From NCBI GenBank assembly GCA_019671135.1, contig JAHRHY010000015.1, positions 1,674,001-1,738,000 on the forward strand: a DNA stretch of 64,000 nt, in the 5' to 3' direction. A program made the position numbers and the translations under genes. This document shows, piece after piece, positions 1 through 11,441 of the stretch. The stretch comes from Linnemannia hyalina (taxonomy: Eukaryota; Mortierellomycota; Mortierellomycetes; Mortierellales; Mortierellaceae). The notes beneath the pieces are model-generated. The model saw nothing but the letters and a program-made list of their open reading frames with translations, ran no database searches and was not told the origin of the DNA. How positions within the stretch are numbered: the stretch's first letter is position 1; each line of letters starts with the position of its first letter.

Positions 1-1
1 C

Positions 2-187
2 CCCTACGTTCAGGATCAGGTTTTTATGTTCTTGCGGCAACAACAACCATCGACAGGACACGTCATATCTTTGATTTCGTTCTTGTATTTCGGGACGTTG
101 GTCGACCTTTTGGATGAGCTCGGGAGTCACTGTGGCGGAAAACAAATACGGGGCACATGGACCATCGACATACCCGCCACAGTGTAA
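2..187 (+). CDS. C-terminal end of an unidentified protein (partial)
   Basis: One frame is open from the first complete codon of the window to a TAA at 185-187 (61 codons). It contains a hydrophobic stretch and a Leu/Asp-rich segment, then ends in a Thr/Ile-rich tail. The flanking 700 bp are low-complexity, so this segment stands out as coding-like. I do not recognise a family. It could be the end of an upstream gene, or an early exon of the E2F-like gene to the right if a GT donor near 182-186 is used. Nothing in it resembles an E2F winged helix. Confidence 0.3.
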   Translation, partial: PYVQDQVFMFLRQQQPSTGHVISLISFLYFGTLVDLLDELGSHCGGKQIRGTWTIDIPATV

Positions 188-981
188 TGTGATAGGAGAA
201 GGAAAAGGGGAAAAAGAAAAGAGGAGTACAAGAGAAAACAGGATGGCAGAGTTGCAAACAACACAATTTTTGGATTTTAAGCAACCACATCAATGGCGAA
301 CAAACAACAACATCAACAAACATCAACAATACCAAACAGAGACACAGACGGGCAGAAGAACAGCATTATCCACACATGAGGGGAGAGGAGCACAATTAGG
401 GGGAAAAAAAGAGGGGGAAGGACAGGCAGGGAGGCAGGATGTTTAGAGTGCAGCTGGAAGTCAGCCCATGGAGAGAGAGATAAAAAGGAATGAAGGGATG
501 ATTTTTTTTAGCTGGAAAGGGTCGAATAAGGAGTGCAGGACAGATGGGAGAGAGAATGGGCGGGCTGGAAAGAAGACGAGGGAAAAAAAAAAGTGGCACT
601 CTTTTTTGGGGGTCGCAGGGTTCCAATCAAGGCCAAAACACGCAACATTTTAAAGTTCCCGCTGCTGGACTGGATTTCCAGGCGGCAAAAAAGAAAGAAA
701 GAGAGGGCGAAGGGGAGGAGGGAGATGCGCTCTTTTTTTGGTGTTCGTGCGCACATACAAACAACACAAAAAATACACATCACTCGCAGGACAGGACAGG
801 ACAGACAGGACAGGACAGGACAGGACAGGACAGGACAGGGAACAGCAGGAGAGAGAGACAAGGACATGACAACAACAGAACACAAACAACAACAGAGCTG
901 AATGTGACAGAGATGCTAATCGATTTTTTTCCCGCTTTATTTCAATTATTGTTATTTATTCTGTGCTATTATCTTATCCAG
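188..981 (+). other. Low-complexity non-coding stretch
   Basis: Purine-rich G/A runs, homopolymers and a pentanucleotide microsatellite fill this stretch. No exon with a protein-like composition was found. A pyrimidine-rich tract ending in TCCAG at 977-981 is the acceptor of the first visible exon of the E2F-like gene, so at least the right part is intron. Confidence 0.5.
787..840. repeat. ACAGG pentanucleotide microsatellite
   Basis: About ten units of ACAGG in tandem, with one 4-base unit, inside the presumed E2F-like intron. Confidence 0.85.
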
Positions 982-1925
982 GGGCGTCACCTCGACCAAC
1001 AACAAATCGACCGCAGGATGCAGACAGGCCGCGTCTGGAATCAATCGCCAGCGGAGGGACGAGTTGTTGCAGGAGAAGGCCCGCCTCGAACAGGAACACA
1101 GTCGCCTCGTCCAGATGAGAGCCCAGGTGGACGGTGCGATCAAGGACACCCTTACCAACGAGAACACTGCTCGGTATGTCCTATCTCTCTTTTTTTTTGT
1201 TCCGTATTCATTCTCATAGCCAATTGTTCACCAGAGGGCTTACAGACGACTGACAGCAACGTGTTTTTGACTCTTCATTTTTGATAGCTATGCCTATGTG
1301 ACTATGGAAGACATCAAGAGGGTCGATTCTCTTCAGGATTCGCTTGTCTTGGCCGTTTCTACTCCCTACGAGACTTACATGCAGTTGGATGACCGGTCGA
1401 CTGACGTAAGGAGCATTCTACTGAAAAAGGGCAATGTATCATGAGGATGGATCTGCGATTGAATCTCAACGTAAGCCGTATTTGCTCACCAACGTGCCTC
1501 CTTTCCTCCATTTTAAATAGCCATCCCAGCCGTTCGTGATGAACTTGGAGCACAAGACCGCAGCTGGAGATGTCAACTTTAGCACCTTTGTTGTCCCACC
1601 CCGCTGCCCTGGATCACCCTTTTTGTCCTCGGACTCTTCGACCGAGGGGTCGACTGACTACTCCTCCTTGGATGACTACTCTTCTTCGGAATCCTCGACT
1701 GACGAGTCAGACTATTCATCTTCCTCGGATGATTACAGTGACGAGTCGTCGGATTGCTCATCTTCTTCGGACGAGGATGATGAGGACTCTGAGCAGCCCC
1801 TCCGCAAGACCTTGATTGGCAACCACGCCGTCATCTCGAGTTTGCCTCAGCAAGACATTGTTACCATCTACAGCGCCGCGATGGAGGAGGAGGATGCCAG
1901 CGAGACCGAGTACATGAGCGAGTAA
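982..1925 (+). CDS. E2F-like transcription factor, 3' half (coiled coil and marked box)
   Basis: E2F proteins pair with DP partners on cell-cycle promoters in the nucleus. Three exons join in frame: 982-1173, 1288-1405 and 1521-1925 (introns GT...AG). The first encodes a Leu/Arg/Glu heptad helix (QRRDELLQEKARLEQEH and on), as in the E2F dimerisation coiled coil. The second gives the marked-box signature ENTARYAYVTMEDIKRV, equivalent to the 'QRLAYVT..DI' motif of E2Fs, and the third completes the beta-sandwich (PFVMNLEHKTAAG). The tail is a long Ser/Asp/Glu-rich stretch ending in acidic residues, in the place of an activation or pocket-binding region. The winged-helix DNA-binding domain is not in the window; it must lie 5', beyond a long intron, or be absent. 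The alternative is a DP partner, but the marked box fits E2F better. Confidence 0.65.
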
Positions 1926-3515
1926 GCGCTCGTTCCTGTTTCTCTGGTTTCCTTGGTACTCTCTCTGCCGCATTTCGTCGGTTTGTCTGCTTGATGAGGA
2001 GACAAGTCGTCTTGTATATTTTCTCACGTTTCGCTTTCTCTCAGTCGTTACTTTTGAAAGGATGAGATCTCGCGATTTCTCCCCTTTTGCCGTTTCGATC
2101 ATACCATGTTCTTTTTGCTTTCTTTTTCTTGTACATTACTCATACTCCTCGATACCAAAAATTTGTACCTTTGCACCTCTCCTTTTCAATACCACATGCA
2201 CCATTGACAACACGATCGCTTTTTTGTTCTTGCGATTGCTCTATATACCTTTTCAATGCCCCAAAAGTCAATAAAAACAAGTTAAAAATTGATTAGGAGA
2301 GGAGAGCGATGGTTTAAAAAATGAGCACGGTCATATTACAGGTGGAAGAAGAAATGATCTGCAAGATTGACACGCGAAAAAAAGAAATTGATCGATGGTT
2401 CTTTTTGTCGCTGGACCCTGCGAGCGGACGGAAGCAAGGATTGTGGATAAAAGGGACACGACCGTTGGAGAGGGGGAATGAGAGGCCATTTCTTAAAAAG
2501 GGAGACAATGCCAATAATAGAACATTGGTCAAGTAGGGGAGAATGGATGGGTGGGAAGGAGGTGTGGAAAGAACAAAAAAAAAAAAAAAAAAAAAAATCA
2601 GGAACGGCTGGATTGACTATGAGAGTGGAACAATGCGTTTTTTTTTTTTTTTTTTATATTCCCTTGCTTTGAATACGAGTGGTGACATACACAGTGTATG
2701 TGTAAGAGACAAGACACTTTTGTCCCATTGACTCCATTCACACATATAGTATTAAATTGTATACAATGCGGCATTTTTGTTACATATGCATGCAATGACA
2801 CTTTCGTTTTTGACCCATGGTTCGAGAGTGGAGTTCTTCAATTTTTTTCCTTCTGTCCCATTGTTTTCACCTCAATTTATTTCCTTCTTCTCACATGAAG
2901 GAAGGAACAACGCAATGAGTCGCACAAAAAATAAACAGCGCCGATCTCTCTCTCTCCCACACACACACACACGCACACACACGCTTTTTTTTTTTTTTTT
3001 TTTTTCCTTCCTCATTCGTTTTTGTTGTTGTCTCTCTTTCCTTTGGACTCTCTATCTGTCGTCTCTATCGGTCTGTCTTTTGGGACTAATTTTTTTCCCG
3101 CCAAAATATGAAAGATGACGGCATCGGGCAGCATTCAACAGGGGCAAAAAAAAAAAGATCAAGGGAGGGAAACAAGGGAAGGAGGGAAGGAGGGAGGGAG
3201 GGAAAAGAGGGAAAGGAGGGAAAAGAGAGACGATACAAAAAAAAAGAGATGACTTGAGATAAGGGGACGATACACACACAGACGAACTCCTCTAGGCCTC
3301 CCTCTTCCCTGCGCTCCCCATATGACATCTTGTTTTCTTTCGTTGTTATTTATTTCGTGCATAGGGGGTGGATGGAATGGTGTGCAAAGAGAGAGACAGA
3401 GAGAGTAAAAATACAGAGATATGCGCAAAAAAAAAGGAAATGGTACAAAGTAGCGATGATTGGAGATGAGAGAGTAAGCAACGAACGAATAAGAAAAGGA
3501 AAAAAGGCATTTTTC
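1926..3515. other. Intergenic spacer between convergent genes
   Basis: No gene supported. It holds the 3' ends of the E2F-like gene (+) and TAF11 (-), a poly(A) run near 2574-2597, a poly(T) run near 2639-2656, a short CA repeat at about 2960-2982, a poly(T) run near 2985-3004, and GGAGG-rich purine tracts around 3170-3220. AATAAAA at about 2270 could be a polyadenylation signal for the + strand gene. Confidence 0.6.
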
Positions 3516-4916
3516 TTAGCGGCAGAACATGCGGCGCTTGTAGCCATAGGAGGTCTGGACTCCATTACCCCTCTGGACCTCCTCTATCTTGTACCGTCGT
3601 TGCGCTTCTCGGAGATGTTCAGGTCGGATTGGGCCCGTCTCTCCCCAATCCTCCATCACCTCGCGTGCTATTATTGATTTCACATGGAACCACAGAGATG
3701 GAGATAGGGAGAGGTTAGCAAGATCTTCTGTTGGCATCAAATATCTTGTCAAAGGTAACGCGACGATTGTCATTGAAAGACTACACATGGTAGCTTATTA
3801 CCTTTCTCGACCATCTCGCCGACAAAGACTTTGCAGAATCCAGCAACAACAAAGGCCATAGTCTGTGTCACCTGTTGGTTCAGAATCGTTCCCACCAGCT
3901 ATTAGACATGCAACAAGTCAAAGCGCCATGGTGTTAGTGCATAGGCCCTTATCGTTCTCGAAGCACAAACATGCCACATTCGCAAACAAAAAGGACATGA
4001 CCATAAAACTAACCTTCTTGACAGTGGAGCGACCGAGGACTGAGCGACGATACGTTTCATACCGCTGCAATTGCTCCTCCGAGAAACAGTCCAGCAACGC
4101 CCTATCAATGTTCAAAGTCGAAAAAAAGAGACCTCAACAGATCAATATACTGCCTTGAACAAGCATCAAAGCACTACAAGCAAACATATCGAGTCTTTAA
4201 CAAAGACCAAGAACATACTTGAGGTCGTCTTTGCTGCGTCCTCGTGAGCTGGCTTCCTGGTTCCACTCGTATTCAGTATACTCGGGCTCCTCCTCAGGGT
4301 CATCATCATCATCATCCTTGCCTTCGCCTCCTGCATCACCGCCCTCGCCACCTGCTTCTCCTCCTTCTCCAACGGCGCCATTTGGTCCGACGCCTGGCTT
4401 CCTGATCTCGCTGTCGTCGCCATCGTCCTCTCGCGCACCTCTAGTTTGACCAGCGCCACCAAGACCAGCTTGGTCTGTTCGGTTTGCGCCTTCGCCTGCT
4501 GTGGTGTTTCCTGTATTCGCTCCAGCACCACCAGCAGCACCGGCCTTTCCAGCGCCTTTCGCCTTCTTTCCTCCCGCTGCTCCTGCTGTGCTTGCCGCAG
4601 TAGCACCAGCAGCGCCAGGTGGGATCTTCTTTCCGTCTTTATCTTTCTTCTCCCGCTTCTTGTAGGGGCCTTTCACCATCCTCTGTCCTGACTTGCCAAC
4701 CCCTCCAGCAGCAGGCACGTTCGGCAACTGATTGCGCGCAGTGATGCTGTCCAGGTTTCGAGGCAGTTTCTGCTTCTTGGGTTTGTGTAATGAGGGCGTA
4801 GCAGCGGCGTTCTTGCGTCTCTTTGTGGGTGTTGCTGGTGTTGATGGCCCAGCAGGTCCGGGTGATGGAGCTCCTGCTCCTCCTCCTCCTCCTGACATGA
4901 AGGCGGAATCGTCCAT
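3516..4916 (-). CDS. TAF11: Transcription initiation factor TFIID subunit 11 (TAF11/TAFII28)
   Basis: TAF11 is a histone-fold subunit of TFIID that pairs with TAF13 at RNA polymerase II promoters. Four exons on the minus strand, 4219-4916, 4014-4101, 3802-3898 and 3516-3667, join in phase to 344 residues. The first ~230 residues are Gly/Ala- and Lys-rich, then Asp/Glu-rich (disordered). The histone fold follows: an opening helix (ALLDCFSEEQLQRYETYRRS), a central helix (VTQTMAFVVAGFCKVFVGEM) and the final helix with the family motif around MEDWGE and PIRPEHLREAQRRY. I chose the ATG at 4916, just after a CTCTTCCAG acceptor at 4929-4937, because the in-frame ATG at 4955 lies in what looks like a 5'-UTR intron. 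The fungal-length N-terminal extension is longer than in human TAF11. Confidence 0.93.
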
Positions 4917-5019
4917 TGTGTAAAAAGCAGCTGGAAGAGAAACAGTTTGGGACACGACATTTTTATACTATTATAAAATTTCGCTAATGACGTCTCTGGA
5001 TTTAATTAGGTTGCATACA

Positions 5020-8000
5020 TTACTTCACAACTTTCTTCTTTTCCTTGAACTCCACAGGCTCACTATCGTATCGAACAGAAGGGAATGGGCACGATTTAGC
5101 TATCGCCCATAGGACAGTGAACGAAGCAACTGAACAGCAAGAAAGAAAAACTTACGCTTCGTCATCACTACGCTCATCCTCAGCACTATGGCCCTTCAAG
5201 ATCTTGACTAATATCCGCAAAATAAGCGCAAACCAGTAGACCATCAAGATCTGCAACAGCGCCAGACCCAAGGTGGGCAGCCAGGCCAATTCCCGGCAGT
5301 ACCACTTGCCTTGCGAGATATCCAGTTCAAAGGGGATCATCTCGTAGGCAGTAAACATGAATCCATGGAGGATGTAGGCGTACATGTAGTGCCGTGTGTA
5401 CAGCCATGTCGCCATGAACGTCCCAAAGAACACGTCGCAGATCCTGTCTGACACTCCCAAGTACTTCATCGACTTTGAGAACTATTGAGAGTATTGTGTT
5501 GTTGTAAGTACTTTTAACCTTTCAAAGTGACAAATAAAGGGGAGAGAGAGGCGAAAACAAAGAAAAAGAAGGAAAACTTACGGCAAGAATGATATCGGCC
5601 AGATCCATGAGGACAAAGACGACATTACCAGCGCGCCAAAAGTTGGACAACGCACTTCCGCTGATCAGCAACAGGGTAACGGTGTGGTGGGCTAAGAGTG
5701 CCCAAAAGTCTTTCCGGGGTGCCTCGATATGAAGGACAAAGATCTGCTGCAGCCAAAAGGCCAGCTGGACATAGTAGTACCAGATCATGACATGGGGCAG
5801 TTGGGTGTGTGGGTAGCCTTCAAAGAGGGCTTCGGGTTTGAACCAGAATGTCCAACTGTTCCAGACGGGCGATGTCCTCAAAACGTACTAATGGATAGTT
5901 GAGAAGGGTAGTGCGGCATTTAGGTTAGGATCGAGCGACTTGCGTAGAGATGAGTATTAGCATGCACAGGAAACAAAAAAAGTGTAGGGATATAGGAAGT
6001 AAGGAAGGGCGAAGCCATCGATATATGGTTGACAAGTGAACATGTAGAAGGTACAAGGACGTGATTACGCCGAAGTGAACAGCCTCCGCATTCCTCCAAC
6101 CCAGGTTTGTTTGCATGTCTACTGCCGCCCCATTGAGCCATCGAAGACCCAATCCTGCTTCCTCGTGCGCTTCCTTGTTGGTGTTTGTTTGCTGACCTTT
6201 TTTTTTGTAACTCTGAATTCAGTTTAACAAAGAAAACAAAAACCTTCCTCCCTAGGCCTGTTTTATCCATCTACACTTTGAGCTGAGCCCGCTCCACTCC
6301 ATTCATAGTACACTTTCTTTTGTTGTTGTGTCGTGTAGTTGGAGGTTGTATTGGTGTACCGCATGCGCTCCTTTTGTGTCCTCCAAAGTTCCAACTTCAA
6401 CACAACAAATCCTGTATCTCCTGCATCCCTTGTGTGTGTTCGTGCCAGTCTGGGGTGCGATTCAAAAGCAGTCAGTGTCTTCCTCCACTATGTCGCATGG
6501 TGCGTTGTTTCCGAATAATACGCCTTTCTAGGTTACGACCGGGTATTTCATCCCCGGTAAGGGAAAAAATTCCATTTCCGCTTTGATTCTTCATTGTTCC
6601 GTCTGAACCACTTTTTTTTTTCTTTTTTTCTGATGTCACTCCAGTCCATGTCCCGCCTGCCTGTAATTCATGATATCACTCTTCTGTCTCCACCGTGGCT
6701 GTCAGTCTGTAAAGAAAAAGTTGGTCACAGATTGAGGAGGGAGGAGGCGGTGTTGGCTGGAGAAAAGAACATGAGGAAGAGCCAGGTTTCGAACCAGGTT
6801 CTCTCCTTGCGTGTGAAATCATCTCTATGATCAACGGAAGATAAAGAGGACGACGGAACTTACCATGCCAAGGATCCAGCTGATAGAGTAATAGAGACAG
6901 ACCCAACCTTCCTCCTGGAACCGGTTCTGTTGGTGCTCTTTCTTCACGCCTGCCCAGATCGCAAACGGCTTCAATACAATCGTCATCACAAAGGCCCGCA
7001 GGAAGGTAAAGACCACGATCCAGAAGCCGATAAAATTGAAGTCTGTCCATGCTTTCGAGTAGAGTCCATTCATCGGGTCCTGGTTCTGGAGAAAGAGGAA
7101 CGTCTCGGCAAAGGGTATCTTCAACTGGAAATGGCTCACAAGCACCACTGCAATGATCGCTGCCGGCACATCTATTTTTCAATATAGTAAAAAAAACGAG
7201 TATTAGCAAGCAGTGCATGGCGATTAAAAGGAGGTGGTCCCCAATAAAGTTTTTGGTATGGTGTTTTTCTAAGGAGTCAAGGTAGGAGAAGGAGGTGGAG
7301 AGGCGACATTGGGGAACAGAAGTGGGATGATGCGATCTGTCCTCCTCCCTCCTCCTCATTGACCCCCTCGTTGTTCTCCTCCTTTGCCCAGGTCCTGCAT
7401 GTCATAATGGAGCGATAGGGTGGAGGAGACAGTAGTAAAAAGGAGTGAGCAAGGGAGTGCCTGGGGTCACAGCGTCAAATGGTGACGACAAATAGAGAGA
7501 CAACAAAGAGAAGGCCACACCGCATGTATTCTTCCTGTTGTTGCTGCTGTTATTGTTGTTGTTTGGTTGTACAACAATTTATGATCTTGGCCACTTCTTT
7601 TTGTCTTGGAGGTGTTGCTTTTCTGTGAAGAAAAACAACAACCACAGACGTATGAATCCGGCAAAACTTACCAAGTTGGTGTCTGTACATGAACGAGAGC
7701 ATACTCTTTCCTTCTACGATCCGCTGCTGACTGTTCTTTGCTCGTGCATGCATGGAACGACTCTTGGACACTATCGCTGCCTCGGAAGACGACGAGGAGG
7801 AAGACGACACGCGTGTCTTGCTGGGTCTTGAAGTCTCTGTCGTTGTTGTTGCTACTGTTGGTTGTTTTGGCGTCCTTGTTGAGTCTGTTCCTGTACCTGT
7901 TGTTCCTGCGGTTGCTGACGCTGCTGGCGCGGCAGGCGTTTTTTGACTGCTCAGGGTCGAGACGACGGCGTTGCCGGCAGAGGCGGCATCCTTATGGAGG

Positions 8001-8062
8001 AGGGCGATATTGTTGATCGGCGACGATACTGAGAGGAGCGGACTCGGATCTGACAGTACCAT
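5020..8062 (-). CDS. LAG1: Ceramide synthase, LAG1/LAC1 type (TLC domain)
   Basis: Acyl-CoA-dependent N-acylation of sphingoid bases in the ER membrane. Five exons, 7672-8062, 6864-7171, 5582-5887, 5156-5481 and 5020-5062, join to 457 residues. Residues 1-115 are Ser/Thr/Ala-rich and probably cytosolic. Several transmembrane helices follow, and the TLC/Lag motif sits in exon 3: the paired His at about 300-301 (ALLAHHTVTLLL) and the Asp pair at about 328/331 (VLMDLADII), the residues needed for catalysis in this family. Upstream in the same exon, WTFWFKPEALFEGYPH is the conserved pre-motif loop. The last exon is only 43 nt and adds a Lys-rich end (KEKKKVVK), resembling an ER-retention tail. 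The intron before it begins with a GTAAGT whose TAA would end translation if retained. The 0.97-kb third intron-like gap (5888-6863) has no supported gene. Confidence 0.93.
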
Positions 8063-9445
8063 GGCGTGTTATGTGTTCCTGTGTAGAACGATCAGTTGGT
8101 GAAGAACAGGAGGGAGAGAGTGTGTGTAAGTGGGAGGATGGAGAGGTGGGAGTCGGTCAAGGTATGAGAGAGTGGAGTGGACGATGAAAGGTGAGAGAAG
8201 GTGTAAGGAGAGAGAGAAGAAAGAGAGAAGAAGGAACGAAAAACGAGGGAGAAGTAGGGAGGGGGAAGGAGGTGAAGTGCTGGTCTGTTGAGGAATGGCG
8301 ATAGAAATGAAGAGGAGAGAAAGAGAAAAGACAAAATGAAAGCGGAGGTGGTAGTTAGAGCGAGAAGAGGCAAATCATGCCATCTTCAATTGTTCATGTT
8401 CAATTGGCCGGTCCAAAAGTAACGAGCAGCAAGAGAAGGCGATAGAAACGAGAAAAGGGCCAGGCAACTCGTTCTCATCCCCATCGTATCATCCATCGTC
8501 CTCAACCAAAGAAAACAACAAAAAAACAGAACACAGTTCTTATCCATCCATGATTTTATTTTCTTTTCTTTTCTTTCTTTCATACTTGTCCAACCAGCCA
8601 TCCAGATCTGAGAGCGCAACCCCTTTGAGAGGCCCTTGTTGATTTCCGCATTCGGTGTTTCCTCGTTGTCTTTGTTACCTGATGCCCTTTCTATTTTCCA
8701 CGACAGTATGATGTCGATATGCAGCCAGCCAGGGCCAAGCGGTAATGAAAAAATCAAGAGGAAAAATAATAAGAGCAAAGAGCTGAGCCAAGCAGGAAAA
8801 AATGTTGTTGAAAGTGGGGAAAAATTGAGAGGAGGAGGAAGAGGACAAGGAGCAGAACAAGAAAGTGGAACAAAGAGGGGAAATGAAAAACAAAAGTGAA
8901 AAGGGGACCAAAAAGACTGACGATCGTTTGTTTTATGTCTCCGTAAGAGACCGAGACTGTCCAGCATGACGGAAGACTGTCAGCCATGTCTCCAGATCAT
9001 TTTCCTGCTTTTAGTCTGCGAAACGAGTTTGTCATACGAAATAAAAAGTCTCCGGAGTCCCGGAGTCCGCTTCATCCATGTTCCGTCGTGCGCACTGACT
9101 GGTTAGCTGGCTAAAAAAAGTACCTTCACAGTCGGACAGGCTGTGAGTCCGTTGACAAACGACTTTTGCCCGGAATTGAAAGTAACGTAACAAGCAGCCC
9201 ATTGACATCTCTCTCTCTCTCCTTTCTCTCTGGAATGTCCTGGGCCGTTCTGTGCTTTGATCTGATAACCATTTTCCTAACAATTGAACACTCAAACGCA
9301 CAGGCGCCACAAGGAAAGACAAGCAATTGGATATCCAGTTTTTTATTGGTTTGCATTGACGTTTCTCTCTTTTTTCTGCCGCCTCTTTTTTGGCCGCGCA
9401 AAGGTGCGAACGCACAACAACACCCCTCACTTCCTCTCCACTCTT
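8063..9445. other. Intergenic spacer upstream of ceramide synthase
   Basis: About 1.4 kb of purine-rich (minus-strand pyrimidine-rich) sequence between the LAG1 start and the end of the PIG-M gene, both on the minus strand. Open frames here are low-complexity Ser/Phe/Leu strings without protein-like patterning. It presumably holds the LAG1 promoter. Confidence 0.6.
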
Positions 9446-9848
9446 TTATGAACGTGGAGACCATATTTGACGAATGACTCCGCGATCTCCAAAGATCGGC
9501 TCATATGTCGCCCCTGTAATCAACTCGACCAAGATCCAGACGTTGCTCGCATACATCAACGCAGAGGCGATAAACAAGTTCCAGAACGTGTTCATGCCTA
9601 GAAATTCGAGGTTGTAGGCCTGGGACAACCACAGACCCTGAGAGACTACCCAGCCAATCAACATGTTCCTGCCCTGGGACTTGAGACTCATTCGCGGGTT
9701 TGATGCCAGGTTGGGGATGAGGAGTGGTAAAAAGACAATGTACCACATGAAATACTAGTTGCAGCAGGAAAGAAATATGATCTTCTTAGTAAACCATAAC
9801 CTTCTCCTATGTTACTGTTCACCACTTCACCTGTTCACCTATTATTAT

Positions 9849-9884
<36 letters not shown>

Positions 9885-11099
9885 GCGCAGAACAGTTAAA
9901 AGTGAAAGAAAGAGAGACTGAGCATGATGGCGTACCTGTGCGGTGCACACTTTGTTCCATGCGACAAAGGCAAATGTCTGGAGGAAGGCGCAAAAGAAGA
10001 TATCCTTGCCAAAACAGCATCCGATTGCAAGGACGAGCGCCAATTGGGGCACAAACGTCAAGACACCGACCAGTGTTCCTGTGGGCGATGTGAACGTCAG
10101 GTAGATGTTGTAGAACCAGAACGAAAAGTTATGGCGATGGTCCTTCCTTGTGACATGGTACAAGTACGTCTCGTACAGGAACTCGTATCCGTACCTATTA
10201 AGCATAACGCAAATAATAATCATGTTAATGGACTGACCTCCTCTTTCTGAGGCAGGTACGTAGATACACTTTACTTTTTGCGAGCACCCCAATAGATAAC
10301 CAAGGATTTACATGTAGTACATGACGCCGGTGAAGATAAAGAACCAGCCACCGCTCAGGAGACCAAACTGGACACGACGCCATGTGATAAAGTTGATGAG
10401 ATCTTTGACCGCCTTGACAACAACCGAGTCCTTGGATTCACTGCTATGATGGCCGCTACTGCTCGCCTGACCCCCCCGTCCACCTTCCTCCTTCTCCTTC
10501 TCTGCTTCCAATGCCTCCTTATCTTGCACCTGAAAGTACTTGTCATCCATCATGACCAGCAGCGAGATCGAGTAGATGATCGGGTAGGTCTTAAAGTGCA
10601 CACTCAGTCCATACAAAAACGCGCCCCATCCAATCCTCCGCTTCATGATTAGGTAGAACGATCCCAGTACCATGGCTCCAATGACACTCTCGGCGTTTCC
10701 TCTTGTCGAGATATTGGCTACCATGGGGTTGAGCAACCAGATTGCATTGAACTTTACAGCCCTCGACTCGGACATGCCTCTCAACCGCAAGATTTTTTGG
10801 ATCAACACGCCGATCAGCAGGTTGGCTCCGGTAAAGATCCATTTGCCAAAGGACTCGTTGAACCAGATATTGGGCATCAACAACTGGGCCAGGAGCGGGG
10901 TATAGCGGTAAGTGGCACGTTTGTAGGGGGATTCGCCCTGGGTGAGGTATCTGGATGCGTCGGTGAAGACGACATAGTCAATGTCGGTGTATTTGACGAC
11001 GAGGTGGGTGTCCTGCCAGTGGCCGTATACAAGGAGGATTCCGTGCAGCACGACACTTGCCCAGATGAGCTGCCGGAACGTAAAGTCGAATCGCGGCAT
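9446..11099 (-). CDS. GPI14: GPI mannosyltransferase I (PIG-M/Gpi14)
   Basis: Adds the first alpha-1,4 mannose to GlcN-PI on the ER lumenal side during GPI-anchor synthesis, using dolichol-P-mannose. Three exons, 10312-11099, 9936-10194 and 9446-9754, join to 451 residues. The DxD motif (TDIDY, Asp39 and Asp41) lies in the first lumenal loop. The family strings GESPYKRATYRYTPLLAQL, NPMVANISTRGNAES and the exon-2 loop YLYHVTRKDHRHNFS are all present, and several hydrophobic helices follow. A cytosolic insert of about 40 Lys/Glu/Ser-rich residues (around 200-245) explains the extra length over human PIG-M (423). The in-frame TTG upstream at 11111 is not used; the ATG at 11099 is the natural start. 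It would work with PIG-X/Pbn1, not seen here. Confidence 0.93.
9849..9883 (+). repeat. Poly(T) tract in a PIG-M intron
   Basis: About 35 consecutive T on the + strand (A on the coding strand) inside the second intron. Its length is prone to sequencing error. Confidence 0.9.
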
Positions 11100-11441
11100 T
11101 GTGCTGTTCAATCTTGAGAATGGATGTTGGTGTTGGTTCTGTGTGCCTTGAAGTGTGTGTGTGTTTTGATGGTTTCTGTGACTTGTGTCCTGTTTCCTTG
11201 TCCTTGTTCAGACAGCCGGGGTCGATGAATAACGCGTGTGGTTTTTAAATTGAATGAAAAACGTCAAAGGGATGATGGGGTTGAAACAAGGTCCAGAAGC
11301 TGACAACAAAGCCACCATTCAGGGCTCAAACCAACGTATTTTTGAAATTGGTGGCAAATAAAGAGAGAATGGGATCGTGGTTTTTTATTTTCATTCGTCT
11401 TATGGTCGCTCATGGCGAGGAAAATATGTAGACAGGGACGC
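11100..11441. other. Short intergenic spacer
   Basis: About 340 bp between the start of PIG-M and the stop of the debranching enzyme, both on the minus strand. No gene or clear motif was seen. It must contain the terminator region of GDB1 and the promoter of GPI14. Confidence 0.6.

Noticed and set aside
544..1284. 246-codon plus-strand frame over the E2F-like region
   Set aside because: Built from the ACAGG microsatellite and purine tracts, and it conflicts with the frame that gives the marked box.
6777..6845. tRNA-like segment (minus strand) with GGTTCGAAACC resembling a B box, in a LAG1 intron
   Set aside because: The 5' acceptor strand does not pair with the 3' strand, the anticodon stem is poor and the D arm has no clear A box.
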